A stretch of DNA of 64,000 bases. It comes from Luteimonas sp. BLCC-B24 (GTDB taxonomy: Bacteria > Pseudomonadota > Gammaproteobacteria > Xanthomonadales > Xanthomonadaceae). The notes under the pieces were generated by a model, which saw only the letters and a program-made list of their open reading frames with translations, ran no database searches and had not been told where the DNA came from. The position numbers and the translations under genes are program-made. Below, one piece after another: positions 51,290 through 63,462 of the stretch. The stretch spans positions 1 through 64,000 of the forward strand of contig NZ_JAQQGN010000010.1 in assembly GCF_028550595.1 (NCBI RefSeq), read 5' to 3'. Positions within the stretch are counted from its first letter, which is position 1. Each line of letters opens with the position of its first letter.

Positions 51290-53040
51290 TGAACGGCGCC
51301 CGCTGGCTGGTGCAGGCCCTGGAAGCCGAAGGCGTGGACACGCTCTTCGGCTATCCGGGCGGCGCGATCATGCCCTTCTACGATGCGCTGCACGGCGCGT
51401 CACTGAAGCACGTACTGGTCCGCCACGAACAGGGCGCGGCCTTCGCCGCGAACGGGTTCGCACGCGCCAGCGGCCGCGTCGGTGTCTGCGTGGCGACATC
51501 CGGCCCCGGCGCCTCGAACCTGGTGACCGGCATCGCCGACGCGATGCTGGATTCGGTGCCGATGGTGGTCATCACCGGCCAGGTGGCGACGCCGCTGATG
51601 GGCACCGACGCGTTCCAGGAACTGGACGTGTTCGGCATGACCCTGCCGATCGTCAAGCACAGCTTTCTGCTGCGCAGCGTCGACGAACTGCCCGACGTCG
51701 TCCGCGAGGCCTTCCGCATCGCGCGTTCGGGCCGACCCGGGCCGGTGCTGATCGATCTGCCCAAGGACGTGCAGATCGGCGACGCCGGGCATCTCGGCGC
51801 GCACGTGCCTTCTGCGGCCGAGTCCGTGCCGGCCTGCGCGGACCACGCGCTGCACGAGGCCGCCGCGCTGATCTCGCAGGCCGAGCGTCCGGTGGTCTAC
51901 GGCGGCGGCGGCATCGTGCTCGGCGATGCGCTGGAGGCGTTCCGCGAATTCGCCGACCTGACCGGCATCCCGACCGTGCTGACGTTGCGCGGCCTGGGCG
52001 CGCTGCCGCCGGCGCACCCGGCGAACATGGGCATGCTGGGCATGCACGGCAGCCGCGCGGCGAACCTGGCGGTGCAGGAATCCGATCTGTTGATCGTCGT
52101 GGGTGCGCGCTTCGACGATCGCGCCACCGGCAAACTGGCCGAGTTCGCACCGCTGGCGCGCGTCGTGCATCTGGACGGCGACGGCTGCGAGATCGGCAAG
52201 TTGCGCGAGACCGATGTCGCGGTGTGCGGCGATGTCGCGACGAGTCTGTCGCGACTGGCCGCACCGTGCGCAGCGCAGATGCAGGGCCGGCATGCCGCCG
52301 CCCGTGCCGCATGGCGGGCGCTGTGCGCGCAGCGCCGCGAGACCTTCGCCGCGCGCTACGACGCACCCGGGGACGCGGTCTTCGCGCCGGCGCTGCTCAA
52401 GCGCATGAGCGAGCTGGCGTCCGATGCGACCGTCGCCTGCGATGTCGGCCAGCACCAGATGTGGGTCGCGCAGCACTGGCGCTTCGATCATCCGCGCAAG
52501 CACCTGACCAGCGGCGCGCTGGGCGCGATGGGCTTCGGCCTGCCGGCCGCGATCGGCGCGCAGATGGAGGACCCGTCGCGCCGCGTGGTCTGCGTCAGCG
52601 GCGACGGTTCGTTTCTGATGAACGTGCAGGAGCTGGCGACGCTGCGCCGCTACGGCCTGCCGGTGAAGATCATCCTGCTCGACAACCAGGCGCTGGGCAT
52701 GGTGCGGCAGTGGCAGGAACTGTTCTTCGAGCGCCGCTATTCCGAGATCGACCTGTCCGATAACCCGGACTTCGCGCACGTCGCACGCGCGTTCGGCATC
52801 CAGGCACTGTCGGTCGACAAGGCCGCCGATGTCGAAGCCGCGCTGACGGCGCTGCTGGCCGTCGACGGCCCGGCGCTGCTGCACGTCGCCATCGACACCG
52901 CCGCCAATGTCTGGCCGCTGGTGCCGCCGAACCACAACAACGCGCAGATGCTCGATGCCGACGAGGTCGCCTCGCTCGACACCGGCGCAGCTCCGCCCGC
53001 GGCCACCTTCAAGGAATCGAGCCATGCGTTACCGGTGTGA
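51289..53040 (+). CDS. ilvG: Acetolactate synthase large subunit
   Basis: This encodes 583 residues. It is a ThDP enzyme that condenses pyruvate with pyruvate or 2-oxobutyrate. The activating Glu is in VRHEQGAAFAANGFAR near residue 47. The ThDP-binding segment runs from VSGDGSFLMN to IILLDNQALGMVRQW. The FAD/quinone-like middle domain is normal. The frame is intact, unlike the frameshifted ilvG of E. coli K-12. It overlaps ilvM by 17 bases, so the subunits are coupled. Confidence 0.96.
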   Translation: MNGARWLVQALEAEGVDTLFGYPGGAIMPFYDALHGASLKHVLVRHEQGAAFAANGFARASGRVGVCVATSGPGASNLVTGIADAMLDSVPMVVITGQVATPLMGTDAFQELDVFGMTLPIVKHSFLLRSVDELPDVVREAFRIARSGRPGPVLIDLPKDVQIGDAGHLGAHVPSAAESVPACADHALHEAAALISQAERPVVYGGGGIVLGDALEAFREFADLTGIPTVLTLRGLGALPPAHPANMGMLGMHGSRAANLAVQESDLLIVVGARFDDRATGKLAEFAPLARVVHLDGDGCEIGKLRETDVAVCGDVATSLSRLAAPCAAQMQGRHAAARAAWRALCAQRRETFAARYDAPGDAVFAPALLKRMSELASDATVACDVGQHQMWVAQHWRFDHPRKHLTSGALGAMGFGLPAAIGAQMEDPSRRVVCVSGDGSFLMNVQELATLRRYGLPVKIILLDNQALGMVRQWQELFFERRYSEIDLSDNPDFAHVARAFGIQALSVDKAADVEAALTALLAVDGPALLHVAIDTAANVWPLVPPNHNNAQMLDADEVASLDTGAAPPAATFKESSHALPV

Positions 53041-53260
53041 GTTGACCCTGCGCCGTGCCGAAGGTGCGCTGGTGCGCGTGCTGGGCACGACCGAACGCCG
53101 CGGCTTCCGGCCGCTGTCGTTCGAAGGCGACGCGCCCGACGACGGCGACCGCTGGCAGTTGCGCATGACCGTCGAAAGCGATCGTGCGCCGGCCGCCCTG
53201 CAGGGCCAGCTGGCCAAGCTCTACGACTGCCTGTCGGTGGAGGTCTCACCGTGTCGTTGA
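53024..53260 (+). CDS. ilvM: Acetolactate synthase small subunit (ilvM-type, single ACT)
   Basis: This encodes 78 residues from the ATG at 53024, inside the end of ilvG. One ACT-like domain is visible (CELTLRRAEGALVRVLGTTE ... LRMTVESDRAPAALQGQLAK), and the YDCLSVEV end fits the short IlvM type. It stabilises the large subunit and sets feedback sensitivity. It overlaps ilvE by 10 bases. Confidence 0.88.
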   Translation: MRYRCELTLRRAEGALVRVLGTTERRGFRPLSFEGDAPDDGDRWQLRMTVESDRAPAALQGQLAKLYDCLSVEVSPCR

Positions 53261-54180
53261 ACGTCATCGCCGAGGCCGCGCCCACGCCTGCGCCGGCGGT
53301 TGCGGAGGCGGCTGCGCCGGCGCGCACCCTGGCCTGGTTCGACGGCGCGCTGCACGACGTGGAGGCGCTGCAGGCCGGCCTGACCACGCACGCGATGCAC
53401 TACGGCAGCGGTGTGTTCGAAGGGATTCGCAGCTACGCGACCGCCGAGGGCGCGGCGGTGTTCCGCCTGCCCGAGCACATGGCGCGCATGCGCGAAGGCG
53501 CCGCGCTGCTGGGCATGGCATTCGATCCCGCCCGGGCGACCGACGCCGTGCTGGAGACGCTGCGCGCGAACCGGCACCGCGACGCCTACATCCGTCCGCT
53601 GGCCTGGTTCGGCGAGGGCGGCTTCGGCCTCGATGTCGAAGGCCACAGCGAACACCTGATGGTCGCCACCACCGCCACCCGCGTGCACCTGGCCGGCGCG
53701 CGCGCGCGCCTGGGCATCAGCACGTGGCGGCGCAATCCGGCCGATTCACTGCCGCCGCTGAAACTGTGCGGCGCGTACATCAATTCGATCCTGGCCAAGC
53801 GCGAGAGCAAGGCCCGCGGGTTCGACGAAGCCTTGTTCACCGATGCGGCCGGATACGTGGTCGAGTGCACCGGCGCCAATGTGTTCATGGTCACCGGGGG
53901 CCGGATCACCGCGGTCGTGCATCGCGATGCACTGCCGGGTATCACCCGCGACACCCTGATCGCGCTGAGCGGCGCCGAGGCACGCGCGGTCACGGTCGAC
54001 GAACTGCGCGATGCCGACGAGGTCTTCGCCTGCGGCACCGCGGCCGAGGTCGCGCCGGTGCAGGCGATCGAGGACCGCCGCTACGGCGACAACCCGGTCA
54101 CCCGTGAACTGGCCGCACTGTATGCGCGCGTGGTACGCGGCGAGGCCGAGACCGGCCGCGGCTGGCTGACGGTGGTCTGA
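53251..54180 (+). CDS. ilvE: Branched-chain amino acid aminotransferase (class IV)
   Basis: This encodes 309 residues from a GTG at 53251. The first 25 residues are Ala/Pro-rich and may be dispensable. Class IV PLP motifs are present: THAMHYGSGVFEGIRSY at residue 46 and the PLP lysine in PPLKLCGAYINSILAK. The segment FACGTAAEVAPV near the end is also typical. It moves amino groups to and from the keto acids of Leu, Ile and Val, the last step of the pathway encoded around it. Confidence 0.93.
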   Translation: MSLNVIAEAAPTPAPAVAEAAAPARTLAWFDGALHDVEALQAGLTTHAMHYGSGVFEGIRSYATAEGAAVFRLPEHMARMREGAALLGMAFDPARATDAVLETLRANRHRDAYIRPLAWFGEGGFGLDVEGHSEHLMVATTATRVHLAGARARLGISTWRRNPADSLPPLKLCGAYINSILAKRESKARGFDEALFTDAAGYVVECTGANVFMVTGGRITAVVHRDALPGITRDTLIALSGAEARAVTVDELRDADEVFACGTAAEVAPVQAIEDRRYGDNPVTRELAALYARVVRGEAETGRGWLTVV

Positions 54181-54183
54181 CCC

Positions 54184-55350
54184 ATGATCGATGCCGACGT
54201 ACGCCGCGCGCCCTCCGTCACCGCCAGCGACGTGCTGGCGGCGCAGGCGCGGCTGCGCCGCTATCTCGACGTCACGCCGATGCACTACGCCGAGCGCTTC
54301 GGCTGCTGGCTGAAGCTGGAGAACCTGCAGCGCACCGGCTCCTACAAGGTGCGCGGCGCGCTGAACGCGCTGGTGGCCGCGCGTGAGCGCGGCGACGAGC
54401 GCACGGTCATCACCGCCTCGGCCGGCAACCATGCCCAGGGCCTGGCCTGGGCGGCGTACCGGCTCGGCGTGCCGGCGATCACCGTGATGCCGAAGACCGC
54501 GCCCGACACCAAGATCGCCGGCGTCGCCCACTGGGGTGCGACCGTGCGCCTGCACGGTGAGACCTACGACGAGGCCAAGGCCTTCGCCGCGGAGCTGGCG
54601 GCGCAGAACGACTTCCGCCTGCTGTCGGCGTTCGACGATGTCGACGTGATCGCCGGCCAGGGCACAGTGGGGCTGGAGATCGCCGCCCATCTGACCCCCG
54701 ATGTCGTCATCGTGCCGATCGGCGGTGGCGGCCTGGCATCGGGCGTCGCGCTGGCGTTGAAATCACAGGGCGTGCGCATCGTCGGTGCCCAGGTCGAAGG
54801 CGTGGACGCGATGGCGCGCGTCCTGCGCGGTGACGACGCGCCATTCGCCCCGGTGGCGACGCTGGCCGACGGCGTGCGGGTCAAGGCCGCCGGCCACATC
54901 ACCCGCGGTCTGCTAGCGGACCTGCTCGACGACATCGTCATCGTGCGCGAAGCCGAACTGCGCGAGACGCTGGTGCGGTTGGCGCTGGAAGAGCACGTGA
55001 TCGCCGAAGGCGCCGGTGCACTGGCGCTCGCGGCCGGGCGACGTGTCGCCGGCAAGCGCAAGGTGGCGGTGGTGTCGGGCGGCAACGTGGACGCGCGCGT
55101 GCTGGCGGCTCTGCTGTCCGACGTGCGGCCCCGTGCGCCGCGCAAGCCGCGCCGGCGCGTGCGCGACACCGGGGCCGCACGCGGCACCACGGCAGCCGTG
55201 CCGGTCGCCGTACCGCGCCGGCGCAACGATCTCGCGCCGCGGACGGCATCCACGGCCACCGGCAGCGAACCCCGACTTCGTCCCGCGACGCCGCCTTCCC
55301 GCACGACCGAGCGCACGCAGCACCGCATTCCCGAGGACGTTCCCGCATGA
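54184..55350 (+). CDS. ilvA: Threonine deaminase, short form without ACT domain
   Basis: This encodes 388 residues. It is a PLP enzyme that makes 2-oxobutyrate from threonine, feeding isoleucine synthesis. The PLP lysine is in [28 protein letters not shown] and [16 protein letters not shown] are present. The catalytic domain ends near residue 320. The rest is a basic, Pro/Arg/Thr-rich, probably disordered tail, and there is no ACT regulatory domain, so Ile feedback of the E. coli IlvA kind is not expected. The catabolic enzyme TdcB is similar; the operon supports a biosynthetic role. ATGA overlap with leuA. Confidence 0.92.
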   Translation: MIDADVRRAPSVTASDVLAAQARLRRYLDVTPMHYAERFGCWLKLENLQRTGSYKVRGALNALVAARERGDERTVITASAGNHAQGLAWAAYRLGVPAITVMPKTAPDTKIAGVAHWGATVRLHGETYDEAKAFAAELAAQNDFRLLSAFDDVDVIAGQGTVGLEIAAHLTPDVVIVPIGGGGLASGVALALKSQGVRIVGAQVEGVDAMARVLRGDDAPFAPVATLADGVRVKAAGHITRGLLADLLDDIVIVREAELRETLVRLALEEHVIAEGAGALALAAGRRVAGKRKVAVVSGGNVDARVLAALLSDVRPRAPRKPRRRVRDTGAARGTTAAVPVAVPRRRNDLAPRTASTATGSEPRLRPATPPSRTTERTQHRIPEDVPA

Positions 55351-56912
55351 CTTCACCCGACATCATCCGCATCTTCGACACCACGCTGCGCGACGGCGAG
55401 CAGTCACCCGGCTGCAGCATGTCGCCGCAGCAGAAGGTGGTGATGGCGCGCGCACTCGACGCCCTGGGCGTCGACATCATCGAAACCGGCTTTCCGGCGA
55501 GTTCGGAATCCGATCGCGACGCCACACGGCTGATTGCACGCGAGGTCCGGCGGCCGACGCTGGCCGTGCTGTCGCGTTGCCTGCCGGCCGACATCGAAGC
55601 CTCGGCGCGGGCGCTCGAAGGCGCGGCCAGGCCGCGGCTTCACGTCTTCCTGTCGACCAGTCCGCTGCACCGTGAGCACAAGCTGCGCATGGGCAAGGAC
55701 GAGGTGCTGGAATCGATCGCCCGCAACGTCGCACATGCGCGGCGCCTGATCGACGACGTCGAGTTCTCGGCCGAGGACGGCACCCGCACCGAAGAGGACT
55801 TCCTGGCCGAATCGATCGCGATCGCGATCGCCAATGGCGCGACCACCATCAACGTGCCGGACACCCTGGGCTACACCACGCCCGACGAGATCCGCGGCCT
55901 GTTCCAGCGCCTGATCGCCGACATTCCCGGTGCACGCGACGTCGTGTTCAGCGCGCACTGCCACAACGATCTGGGCCTGGCGGTGGCCAATTCGCTGGCC
56001 GCGATCGAAGGCGGCGCGCGCCAGGTGGAATGCACCGTCAACGGCATCGGCGAGCGCGCCGGCAACTGCGCGGTCGAGGAACTGGCGATGGCGCTGAAGG
56101 TACGCAACGCCTACTACGCGCTGGACACACGGATCGACACGCGTCGACTGGTCCCGACCTCGCAGCTGCTGACCCGCCTGATCGGCATGCCGGTGCAGCG
56201 CAACAAGGCGATCGTCGGCGACAACGCGTTCGCACACGAATCGGGCATCCACCAGCACGGCATGCTGCGCCACCGCGGCACCTACGAGATCATGAATCCG
56301 GCCGATGTCGGCTGGCCCGATTCGAAGATGGTGCTGGGCCGCCACAGCGGCCGCGCCGCGGTGGGCCATCGCCTGCGGGCTTTGGGCTATACGCTCGAGG
56401 ACGGCCAGATGGACCAGGTGTTCGAGGCCTTCAAGGCGCTGTGCGAGCAGCAGCGCGTGGTCGACGACGACGACCTGGAGCGGCTGATGAACGGGGGCGT
56501 GCCGAGCCAGGGCTTCCGCCTGGCCTCGATGACCGTCAGCGATCGCGGCCAGCGTGCCAGCGCGCAGATCGAACTGTCCGATCCCGACGGTCGCACGATC
56601 ACCGAGAGTGCGCTGGGCGACGGGCCGGTGGATGCGCTGTTCGCCGCACTGGCCGCCGCCACCGGCGTCGACCTGTCGCTGGAGAGTTACCAGGTGCACA
56701 GCGTCGGCATCGGGCGCGACGCGCGCGGCGAAGCCAATCTGAGCGTCCGCCACGAAGACGCCGCCGGCACGAGTGTCGCATTCAAAGGCACTGGCACCAG
56801 CCGCGACATCATCGAAGCGAGTGCGCTGGCCTGGCTGGACGTCGCCAACCGCCTCCTGCGCCGGCGCGCCGAAACTTCGCCGGGCGCGCAGCGGACGGCG
56901 GCGCATGCCTGA
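55347..56912 (+). CDS. leuA: 2-Isopropylmalate synthase
   Basis: This encodes 521 residues. It condenses acetyl-CoA with 2-oxoisovalerate in leucine synthesis. The HMGL barrel begins with [17 protein letters not shown] and has the metal residues in [16 protein letters not shown]. The linker ([18 protein letters not shown]) is typical, and the C-terminal regulatory domain (about 390-500) provides leucine feedback in this family. It starts inside the ilvA stop. Confidence 0.97.
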   Translation: MTSPDIIRIFDTTLRDGEQSPGCSMSPQQKVVMARALDALGVDIIETGFPASSESDRDATRLIAREVRRPTLAVLSRCLPADIEASARALEGAARPRLHVFLSTSPLHREHKLRMGKDEVLESIARNVAHARRLIDDVEFSAEDGTRTEEDFLAESIAIAIANGATTINVPDTLGYTTPDEIRGLFQRLIADIPGARDVVFSAHCHNDLGLAVANSLAAIEGGARQVECTVNGIGERAGNCAVEELAMALKVRNAYYALDTRIDTRRLVPTSQLLTRLIGMPVQRNKAIVGDNAFAHESGIHQHGMLRHRGTYEIMNPADVGWPDSKMVLGRHSGRAAVGHRLRALGYTLEDGQMDQVFEAFKALCEQQRVVDDDDLERLMNGGVPSQGFRLASMTVSDRGQRASAQIELSDPDGRTITESALGDGPVDALFAALAAATGVDLSLESYQVHSVGIGRDARGEANLSVRHEDAAGTSVAFKGTGTSRDIIEASALAWLDVANRLLRRRAETSPGAQRTAAHA

Positions 56913-56971
56913 TCGACAGCGTCGATGTGCGGCGGCACGGGCACAGCCGCACCGGACCGCACCCCGCACCA

Positions 56972-56993
56972 GGAGCGCGCGTGCGTGCGCTCC
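56972..56993. repeat. Inverted repeat between leuA and leuC
   Basis: Perfect 7-bp arms GGAGCGC / GCGCTCC separated by eight bases, in the only sizeable gap (135 bp) between leuA and leuC. No T-run; it may be a processing or regulatory hairpin. Confidence 0.35.
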
Positions 56994-57047
56994 ACGGACC
57001 ACTCCCCGTCGCGCACCCGCGCACGCCTCCACACGACACCCATCCCG

Positions 57048-58480
<1,433 letters not shown>

Positions 58481-58481
<1 letters not shown>

Positions 58482-59101
58482 TGTCCGCCGCCAACTCCAC
58501 TGTGGCTTCCACGAACAGCGACGCGCCGGAGTTTCCGGTGCGCTCGCGCAGCGTCGTGCTGCGCGAGACCAACATCGACACCGACCAGATCATCCCCGCG
58601 CGCTTCCTGTCGACGACGTCGCGCAAGGGCCTCGGCCGCCACGCGTTCAACGACTGGCGCTGGCGCGACGACGGCACGCTGAATCCGGACTTCGTGTTCA
58701 ATCGCGACGAGAACGCCGGCCGGTCGATTCTCATCGCCGGGCGCAACTTTGGCTGCGGCTCGTCCCGTGAGCATGCGCCCTGGGCGCTGCGCGACCTCGG
58801 CCTGCGCGCGATCGTCAGCAGCGAGATCGCCGACATCTTTCGCGGCAACGCGCTCAAGAACGGTCTGCTGCCGATCGTGCTGCCCGAGGCCGACGTGCAG
58901 GCCCTGATGGCGCGCCCGGACGACGTGCTGGAAATCGACATCGTGGCCCGCGAACTGCGCACGCCCGGCGGCGACGTCCACGCCTTCCCGCTCGATGCGT
59001 TCGCACGGACCTGCCTGCTCGAGGGCGTCGACGAAATGGGCTTCCTGCTGGCGCGCCGCGCCGACATCCAACGTTACGAGGAGCGCCACCATGCACGCTG
59101 A
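58481..59101 (+). CDS. leuD: 3-Isopropylmalate dehydratase small subunit
   Basis: This encodes 206 residues. The swivel domain carries [17 protein letters not shown] and the substrate-binding [15 protein letters not shown]. Together with LeuC it isomerises 2- to 3-isopropylmalate. The first 20 residues are a Ser/Thr-rich extension. It overlaps leuB by 11 bases. Confidence 0.97.
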
Positions 59102-60215
59102 CATCGTCGTACTGCCGGGCGACGGCATCGGCCCGGAAGTCACCGCCGCCGCCGTCGAGGTGCTGCAGGCGGTCGCGCGCCGTTACGGCCATCGCTTCGC
59201 GCTGCACACGCATCTGATCGGCGGCGCCGCGATCGACGCGACCGGCACGCCACTGCCCGACGACACCCTGGCCGCGGCGCGCGACGCCGATGCGGTGCTG
59301 CTGGGCGCGGTGGGCGGACCGAAATGGTCCGATCCGAATGCCACCGTGCGGCCCGAGCAGGGCCTGCTGGCGATCCGCAAGGCACTGGGCCTGTATGCCA
59401 ACCTGCGCCCGACCCGTCCGCACAATGCCGCCATCGGCGCCTCGCCGATCAAGCCGCATCTGCTGGCCGGCGTGGATCTGCTGGTGGTGCGTGAACTGAC
59501 CGGCGGCATCTACTTCGGCGCGCGCACGCGCAGTGCCGAAGCCGCCAGCGACCTGTGCACCTACAGCGTCGCCGAGATCGAGCGTGTCGTGCGCCGCGCC
59601 TGCCTGCTGGCGCGCGGCCGCCGCGGCCACGTGACCTCGGTCGACAAGGCCAACGTGCTGGAAACCTCGCGGCTGTGGCGCGATGTCGCCACGCGTATGG
59701 CGCGCGACGAATTCCCGGACATCACCCTGGACCACCAGCTGGTCGACTCGATGGCGATGCATCTGCTGTCGAGGCCGCGCGCGTTCGACGTGATCGTGAC
59801 CGAGAACATGTTCGGCGACATCCTCACCGACGAGGCCTCGATGCTGGCCGGGTCGCTGGGCCTGTTGCCGTCGGCCTCGCTCGGCGACGGCGGCGCGAAG
59901 ACCGACGGATCGGCCTCGCCGGGCCGCGTCAAAGGCCTCTTCGAGCCCATCCACGGCTCCGCGCCCGACATCGCCGGCCAGGGCATCGCCAACCCCTACG
60001 GCGCCATCCTCAGTGCCGCGCTGCTGTTGCGCTACTCGCTCGGGCTGTCGATGGAGGCGGCCTGCATCGAGCAGGCCGTCGATTCTGCGCTGGAAGACGG
60101 CGTGTTCAGCGCCGACATCGCCGCGGGCGGCCATGCGCATTCGACACGCGCGGTCACCGCCGCCGTGCTCGAGCGTATCGAGGTCACCTGCCAGGTCACC
60201 GAGCTGCGCGACTGA
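59091..60215 (+). CDS. leuB: 3-Isopropylmalate dehydrogenase
   Basis: This encodes 374 residues from the ATG at 59091, with GAGGAG upstream inside leuD. It oxidises and decarboxylates 3-isopropylmalate with NAD+. Motifs are [11 protein letters not shown] at the start, [19 protein letters not shown] and [19 protein letters not shown] with the metal Asp residues, and [18 protein letters not shown] near the end. Confidence 0.97.
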   Translation: MHADIVVLPGDGIGPEVTAAAVEVLQAVARRYGHRFALHTHLIGGAAIDATGTPLPDDTLAAARDADAVLLGAVGGPKWSDPNATVRPEQGLLAIRKALGLYANLRPTRPHNAAIGASPIKPHLLAGVDLLVVRELTGGIYFGARTRSAEAASDLCTYSVAEIERVVRRACLLARGRRGHVTSVDKANVLETSRLWRDVATRMARDEFPDITLDHQLVDSMAMHLLSRPRAFDVIVTENMFGDILTDEASMLAGSLGLLPSASLGDGGAKTDGSASPGRVKGLFEPIHGSAPDIAGQGIANPYGAILSAALLLRYSLGLSMEAACIEQAVDSALEDGVFSADIAAGGHAHSTRAVTAAVLERIEVTCQVTELRD

Positions 60216-60410
60216 ACGCCGCCGCGCGAAACGGGATGGCCGTCTCCTGTGGCCGCGACATCTGCGCCGGGCGGATGCGCTGTGCCGCAGGTCGGCGGCC
60301 CCGATCTCCGACACGCCGTTGCGTCGCGCATCCTGCGTCCGTCGTCGAACATTCCGAGACGGATGACGGCGGCGCTCCCCGTCTCCGTGCCCACCGAATC
60401 CGAGAGCCCG

Positions 60411-62261
60411 ATGCCCGAGTACCGTTCCAGAACGTCCACCCACGGTCGCAACATGGCCGGCGCCCGCGCCCTGTGGCGCGCGACCGGCATGACCGACGGC
60501 GACTTCCACAAGCCCATCGTCGCGGTCGCCAACTCGTTCACCCAGTTCGTGCCCGGCCACGTGCATCTCAAGGACATGGGCCAGCTGGTGGCGCACGAGA
60601 TCGAACGCGTGGGCGGCGTGGCCAAGGAGTTCAACACCATCGCCGTCGACGACGGCATCGCGATGGGCCACGACGGCATGCTGTATTCGCTGCCGAGCCG
60701 CGAGCTGATCGCCGACGCCGTGGAGTACATGGTCAACGCGCACTGCGCAGATGCGCTGGTGTGCATCTCCAACTGCGACAAGATCACGCCCGGCATGCTG
60801 ATGGCGGCGCTGCGGCTCAACGTGCCGGTGGTCTTCGTCTCCGGCGGGCCGATGGAGGCCGGTAAGACCCGGCTCGCGAGCGGCGACGCGGGGCGCAAGC
60901 TCGATCTCGTCGACGCGATGGTGATGGCGGCCGATCCGCGCGCCAGCGACGACCAGGTGGCCGCTGTGGAGCGCAGCGCCTGCCCCACCTGCGGCTCGTG
61001 CTCGGGCATGTTCACCGCAAACTCGATGAACTGCCTGACCGAGGCGCTGGGCCTGTCGCTGCCCGGCAACGGCACGCTGCTGGCCACGCATGCCGATCGC
61101 GAACAGCTGTTCCTGCGCGCCGGCCGCACCGTGGTCGAACTCTGCCACCGCTGGTACGGCGGCGAGGACCCGACCGCGCTGCCGCGTGGCATCGCCACGT
61201 TCGAGGCGTTCGAGAATGCGATGACGCTCGACATCGCGATGGGCGGCTCGACGAATACGATCCTGCACCTGCTGGCGGCCGCGCAGGAAGCGGAGGTCGA
61301 CTTCACCATGGCCGACATCGACCGCCTCTCGCGCCGCGTGCCGCAGCTGTGCAAGGTGGCGCCGAACACGCCGGACTACCACGTCGAAGACGTGCACCGT
61401 GCCGGCGGCATTCCCGCAATTCTCGGTGCGCTGGCACGCGGCGGCCTGCTGCATACCAATGCGGCGACCGTGCACGCGCGCACGCTGGCTGACGCGATCG
61501 CCGCCTGGGACATCGATGCGACCAACGACGAGGCCGTGCACACCTTCTTCCGCGCCGGTCCGGCCGGCATTCCCACCCAGACTGCCTTCAGCCAGGCGAC
61601 GCGCTGGGACACGCTGGACACCGATCGCGCGCACGGCTGCATCCGCGACGTGGATCACGCCTATTCGAGCGACGGCGGCCTCGCTGTGCTCACCGGCAAC
61701 CTCGCCATCGACGGCTGCGTGGTCAAGACCGCGGGCGTGGACGCGGCGATCCACGTCTTCGAAGGCCCGGCGCGCGTATTCGAGAGCCAGGAGGACGCGG
61801 TGGCCGGCATTCTCGACGACGTGGTGCAGCCGGGCGAGGTCGTCGTGATCCGCTACGAAGGCCCCAAGGGCGGCCCCGGCATGCAGGAGATGCTGTACCC
61901 GACCAGCTATCTGAAGTCCAAGGGACTGGGCGCGAAGTGCGCGCTGCTGACCGACGGTCGCTTCTCCGGCGGCACCTCCGGCCTGTCGATCGGGCATGTG
62001 TCGCCGGAAGCCGCGGCCGGGGGCACGATCGCACTGGTGCGCGACGGCGATCGCATCCGCATCGACATCCCCGCGCGATCGATCGCACTGCGGGTCGACG
62101 ACGCGGAGCTTGCCGCACGCCGCAGCGCACAGTACCCGCTCGGATGGAGGCCGAAGCACGCACGGCCGCGTCGAGTGAGCACCGCACTCAGGGCCTACGC
62201 CCTGCTCGCCACCAGCGCCGACAAGGGCGCGGTGCGCGATCGCGCCCTGCTCGGCGACTGA
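60411..62261 (+). CDS. ilvD: Dihydroxyacid dehydratase
   Basis: This encodes 616 residues from the ATG at 60411 ([18 protein letters not shown]); an ATG at 60363 is open but extends beyond family length. It is an iron-sulfur dehydratase, the common step of Ile and Val synthesis. Cluster cysteines are in [10 protein letters not shown] and [19 protein letters not shown]. The 195-bp gap after leuB may hold a separate promoter. The integron integrase follows 17 bases after the stop, convergent, as in the known Xanthomonas integron locus. Confidence 0.97.
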   Translation: MPEYRSRTSTHGRNMAGARALWRATGMTDGDFHKPIVAVANSFTQFVPGHVHLKDMGQLVAHEIERVGGVAKEFNTIAVDDGIAMGHDGMLYSLPSRELIADAVEYMVNAHCADALVCISNCDKITPGMLMAALRLNVPVVFVSGGPMEAGKTRLASGDAGRKLDLVDAMVMAADPRASDDQVAAVERSACPTCGSCSGMFTANSMNCLTEALGLSLPGNGTLLATHADREQLFLRAGRTVVELCHRWYGGEDPTALPRGIATFEAFENAMTLDIAMGGSTNTILHLLAAAQEAEVDFTMADIDRLSRRVPQLCKVAPNTPDYHVEDVHRAGGIPAILGALARGGLLHTNAATVHARTLADAIAAWDIDATNDEAVHTFFRAGPAGIPTQTAFSQATRWDTLDTDRAHGCIRDVDHAYSSDGGLAVLTGNLAIDGCVVKTAGVDAAIHVFEGPARVFESQEDAVAGILDDVVQPGEVVVIRYEGPKGGPGMQEMLYPTSYLKSKGLGAKCALLTDGRFSGGTSGLSIGHVSPEAAAGGTIALVRDGDRIRIDIPARSIALRVDDAELAARRSAQYPLGWRPKHARPRRVSTALRAYALLATSADKGAVRDRALLGD

Positions 62262-62278
62262 CGCGACGTCCGGCGTGC

Positions 62279-63291
62279 TCAACGCCCGGCAGAGAGCAGC
62301 CTGTCCAGCGGGCTCGTGACCGCGGACGCACCGCGCCCCAGCACATGGGCATAGATCTGCGTCGTCGCGACGTCCTCGTGCCCGAGCAGTTCCTGCACCG
62401 TGCGAATGTCGTGCCCCGCTTCGAGCAGATGCGTCGCGAACGAATGCCGCAATGTGTGGCAGGTGGCGGGCTTGAGAATACCGGCACGCACGCGTGCCCG
62501 CTTCACCGCCCACTGGAGCACTTCTTCCGACACGTGATGCCGACCGCTGCGCCCGGTGCGCGGGTCGGTGGACAGTCGCGCGGAGGGAAACAGGTACTGC
62601 CAGCCCGGCTCGCGATCCGCGCCGGGATACTTGCGCGCGAGCGCATGCGGCAGATGGACCCGCCCGCCACCGGAAGCCCGATCCGTCGCGTGCTGCACGA
62701 GCGCACGCGCGCGCTGGCGCTCGAGATCGGGTCGAAGGCTCACCGGCAGCGGTACGCGACGGTCCTTGCCCCCCTTGCCGTCGCGCACCGTGATCTCGCC
62801 ACGCACGGCGTCGACGTCCTTGATCCGCAGCCGCAGGCATTCGAGAAGACGCATGCCGCTGCCATACAGCAGGCTGCCCATGAGCCAGCACGGCCCTTCG
62901 AGCGCGGCGAGCAGACGCGCCACCTCGTCCCGCGAGAGCACCACAGGCAACCGCCGCGGCCGCTTGGCCCGTGCCAGCCCCTCCATCCATGGCAGCTCGA
63001 CCTCCAGCACCTCCCGGTAGAGAAAGAGCAAGGCCGCCAGCGCCTGGTTCTGGGTGCCGGCGGAGACTTGGCCCTCCGTGGCAAGCCCGGTCAGAAACGC
63101 CTCGACCTCCGCCTGCGCCATCTCACGCGGGTGACGCCTCCCGTGGCGATCACGAAGCGCCGGATCCAGGCCACATAGGCCTGCTCGGTGCGCACGCTGT
63201 AGTGCTTCACCCGCAGACGGGCCCGAACCTGCTCCAGCAAGCGCGGCCGTTGCTCGCCCGTGACGCCCTCGTTTCCGCCGGTGTAACTCAT
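62279..63291 (-). pseudogene. intI: Integron integrase with a single-base frameshift
   Basis: Read from the ATG at 63291 the protein is a normal IntI N-terminus (RLLEQVRARLRVKHYSVRTE, AYVAWIRRFVIATGG). It then leaves frame at about 63134-63138. The other frame resumes exactly with HPREMAQAEVEAFLTGLA and runs to the end at 62279. One extra base (restoring an Arg before HPRE) would join the two. Downstream of the break the tyrosine-recombinase residues are intact: Arg in YGSGMRLLECLRL, HTLRHSFATHLLEAGH, GHEDVATTQIYAHV, and the IntI-specific patch near LARKYPGADREPGWQYLFPS. It is a broken gene unless the base was missed in sequencing. Confidence 0.88.
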
Positions 63292-63462
63292 ACGCCTGCA
63301 TTCTCGTCGGATAACGCGGGCAGCGTCCGCCCTACGGGACGCCCGATGAATCCGCCAACGTGTTGATGCGGCGTAGGAATTTGCCCTCTTTCCGCCCGAC
63401 CACCGATGCCCGATACTCGGCACAACACCGCGTTTTAGCGGTCCAATAGTTGTTAGGCGGCA
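63292..63462 (+). promoter_or_regulatory. attI region of the integron
   Basis: The space between the integrase start and the first cassette. The insertion junction is the core site GTTAGGC at 63452-63458, immediately before the cassette ATG. The cassette promoter should lie here or in the start of intI; no strong -35/-10 pair stands out. Confidence 0.7.

Noticed and set aside
58854..62990. A 1378-codon open frame on the minus strand, and similar long ones at 55404-58421 and 4526-6430
   Set aside because: They run antisense to well-conserved genes (leuD, leuB, ilvD, leuA, leuC, DUF802). High GC with strong third-position bias removes stop codons from the opposite strand; the translations are low-complexity Arg/Ala/His text.
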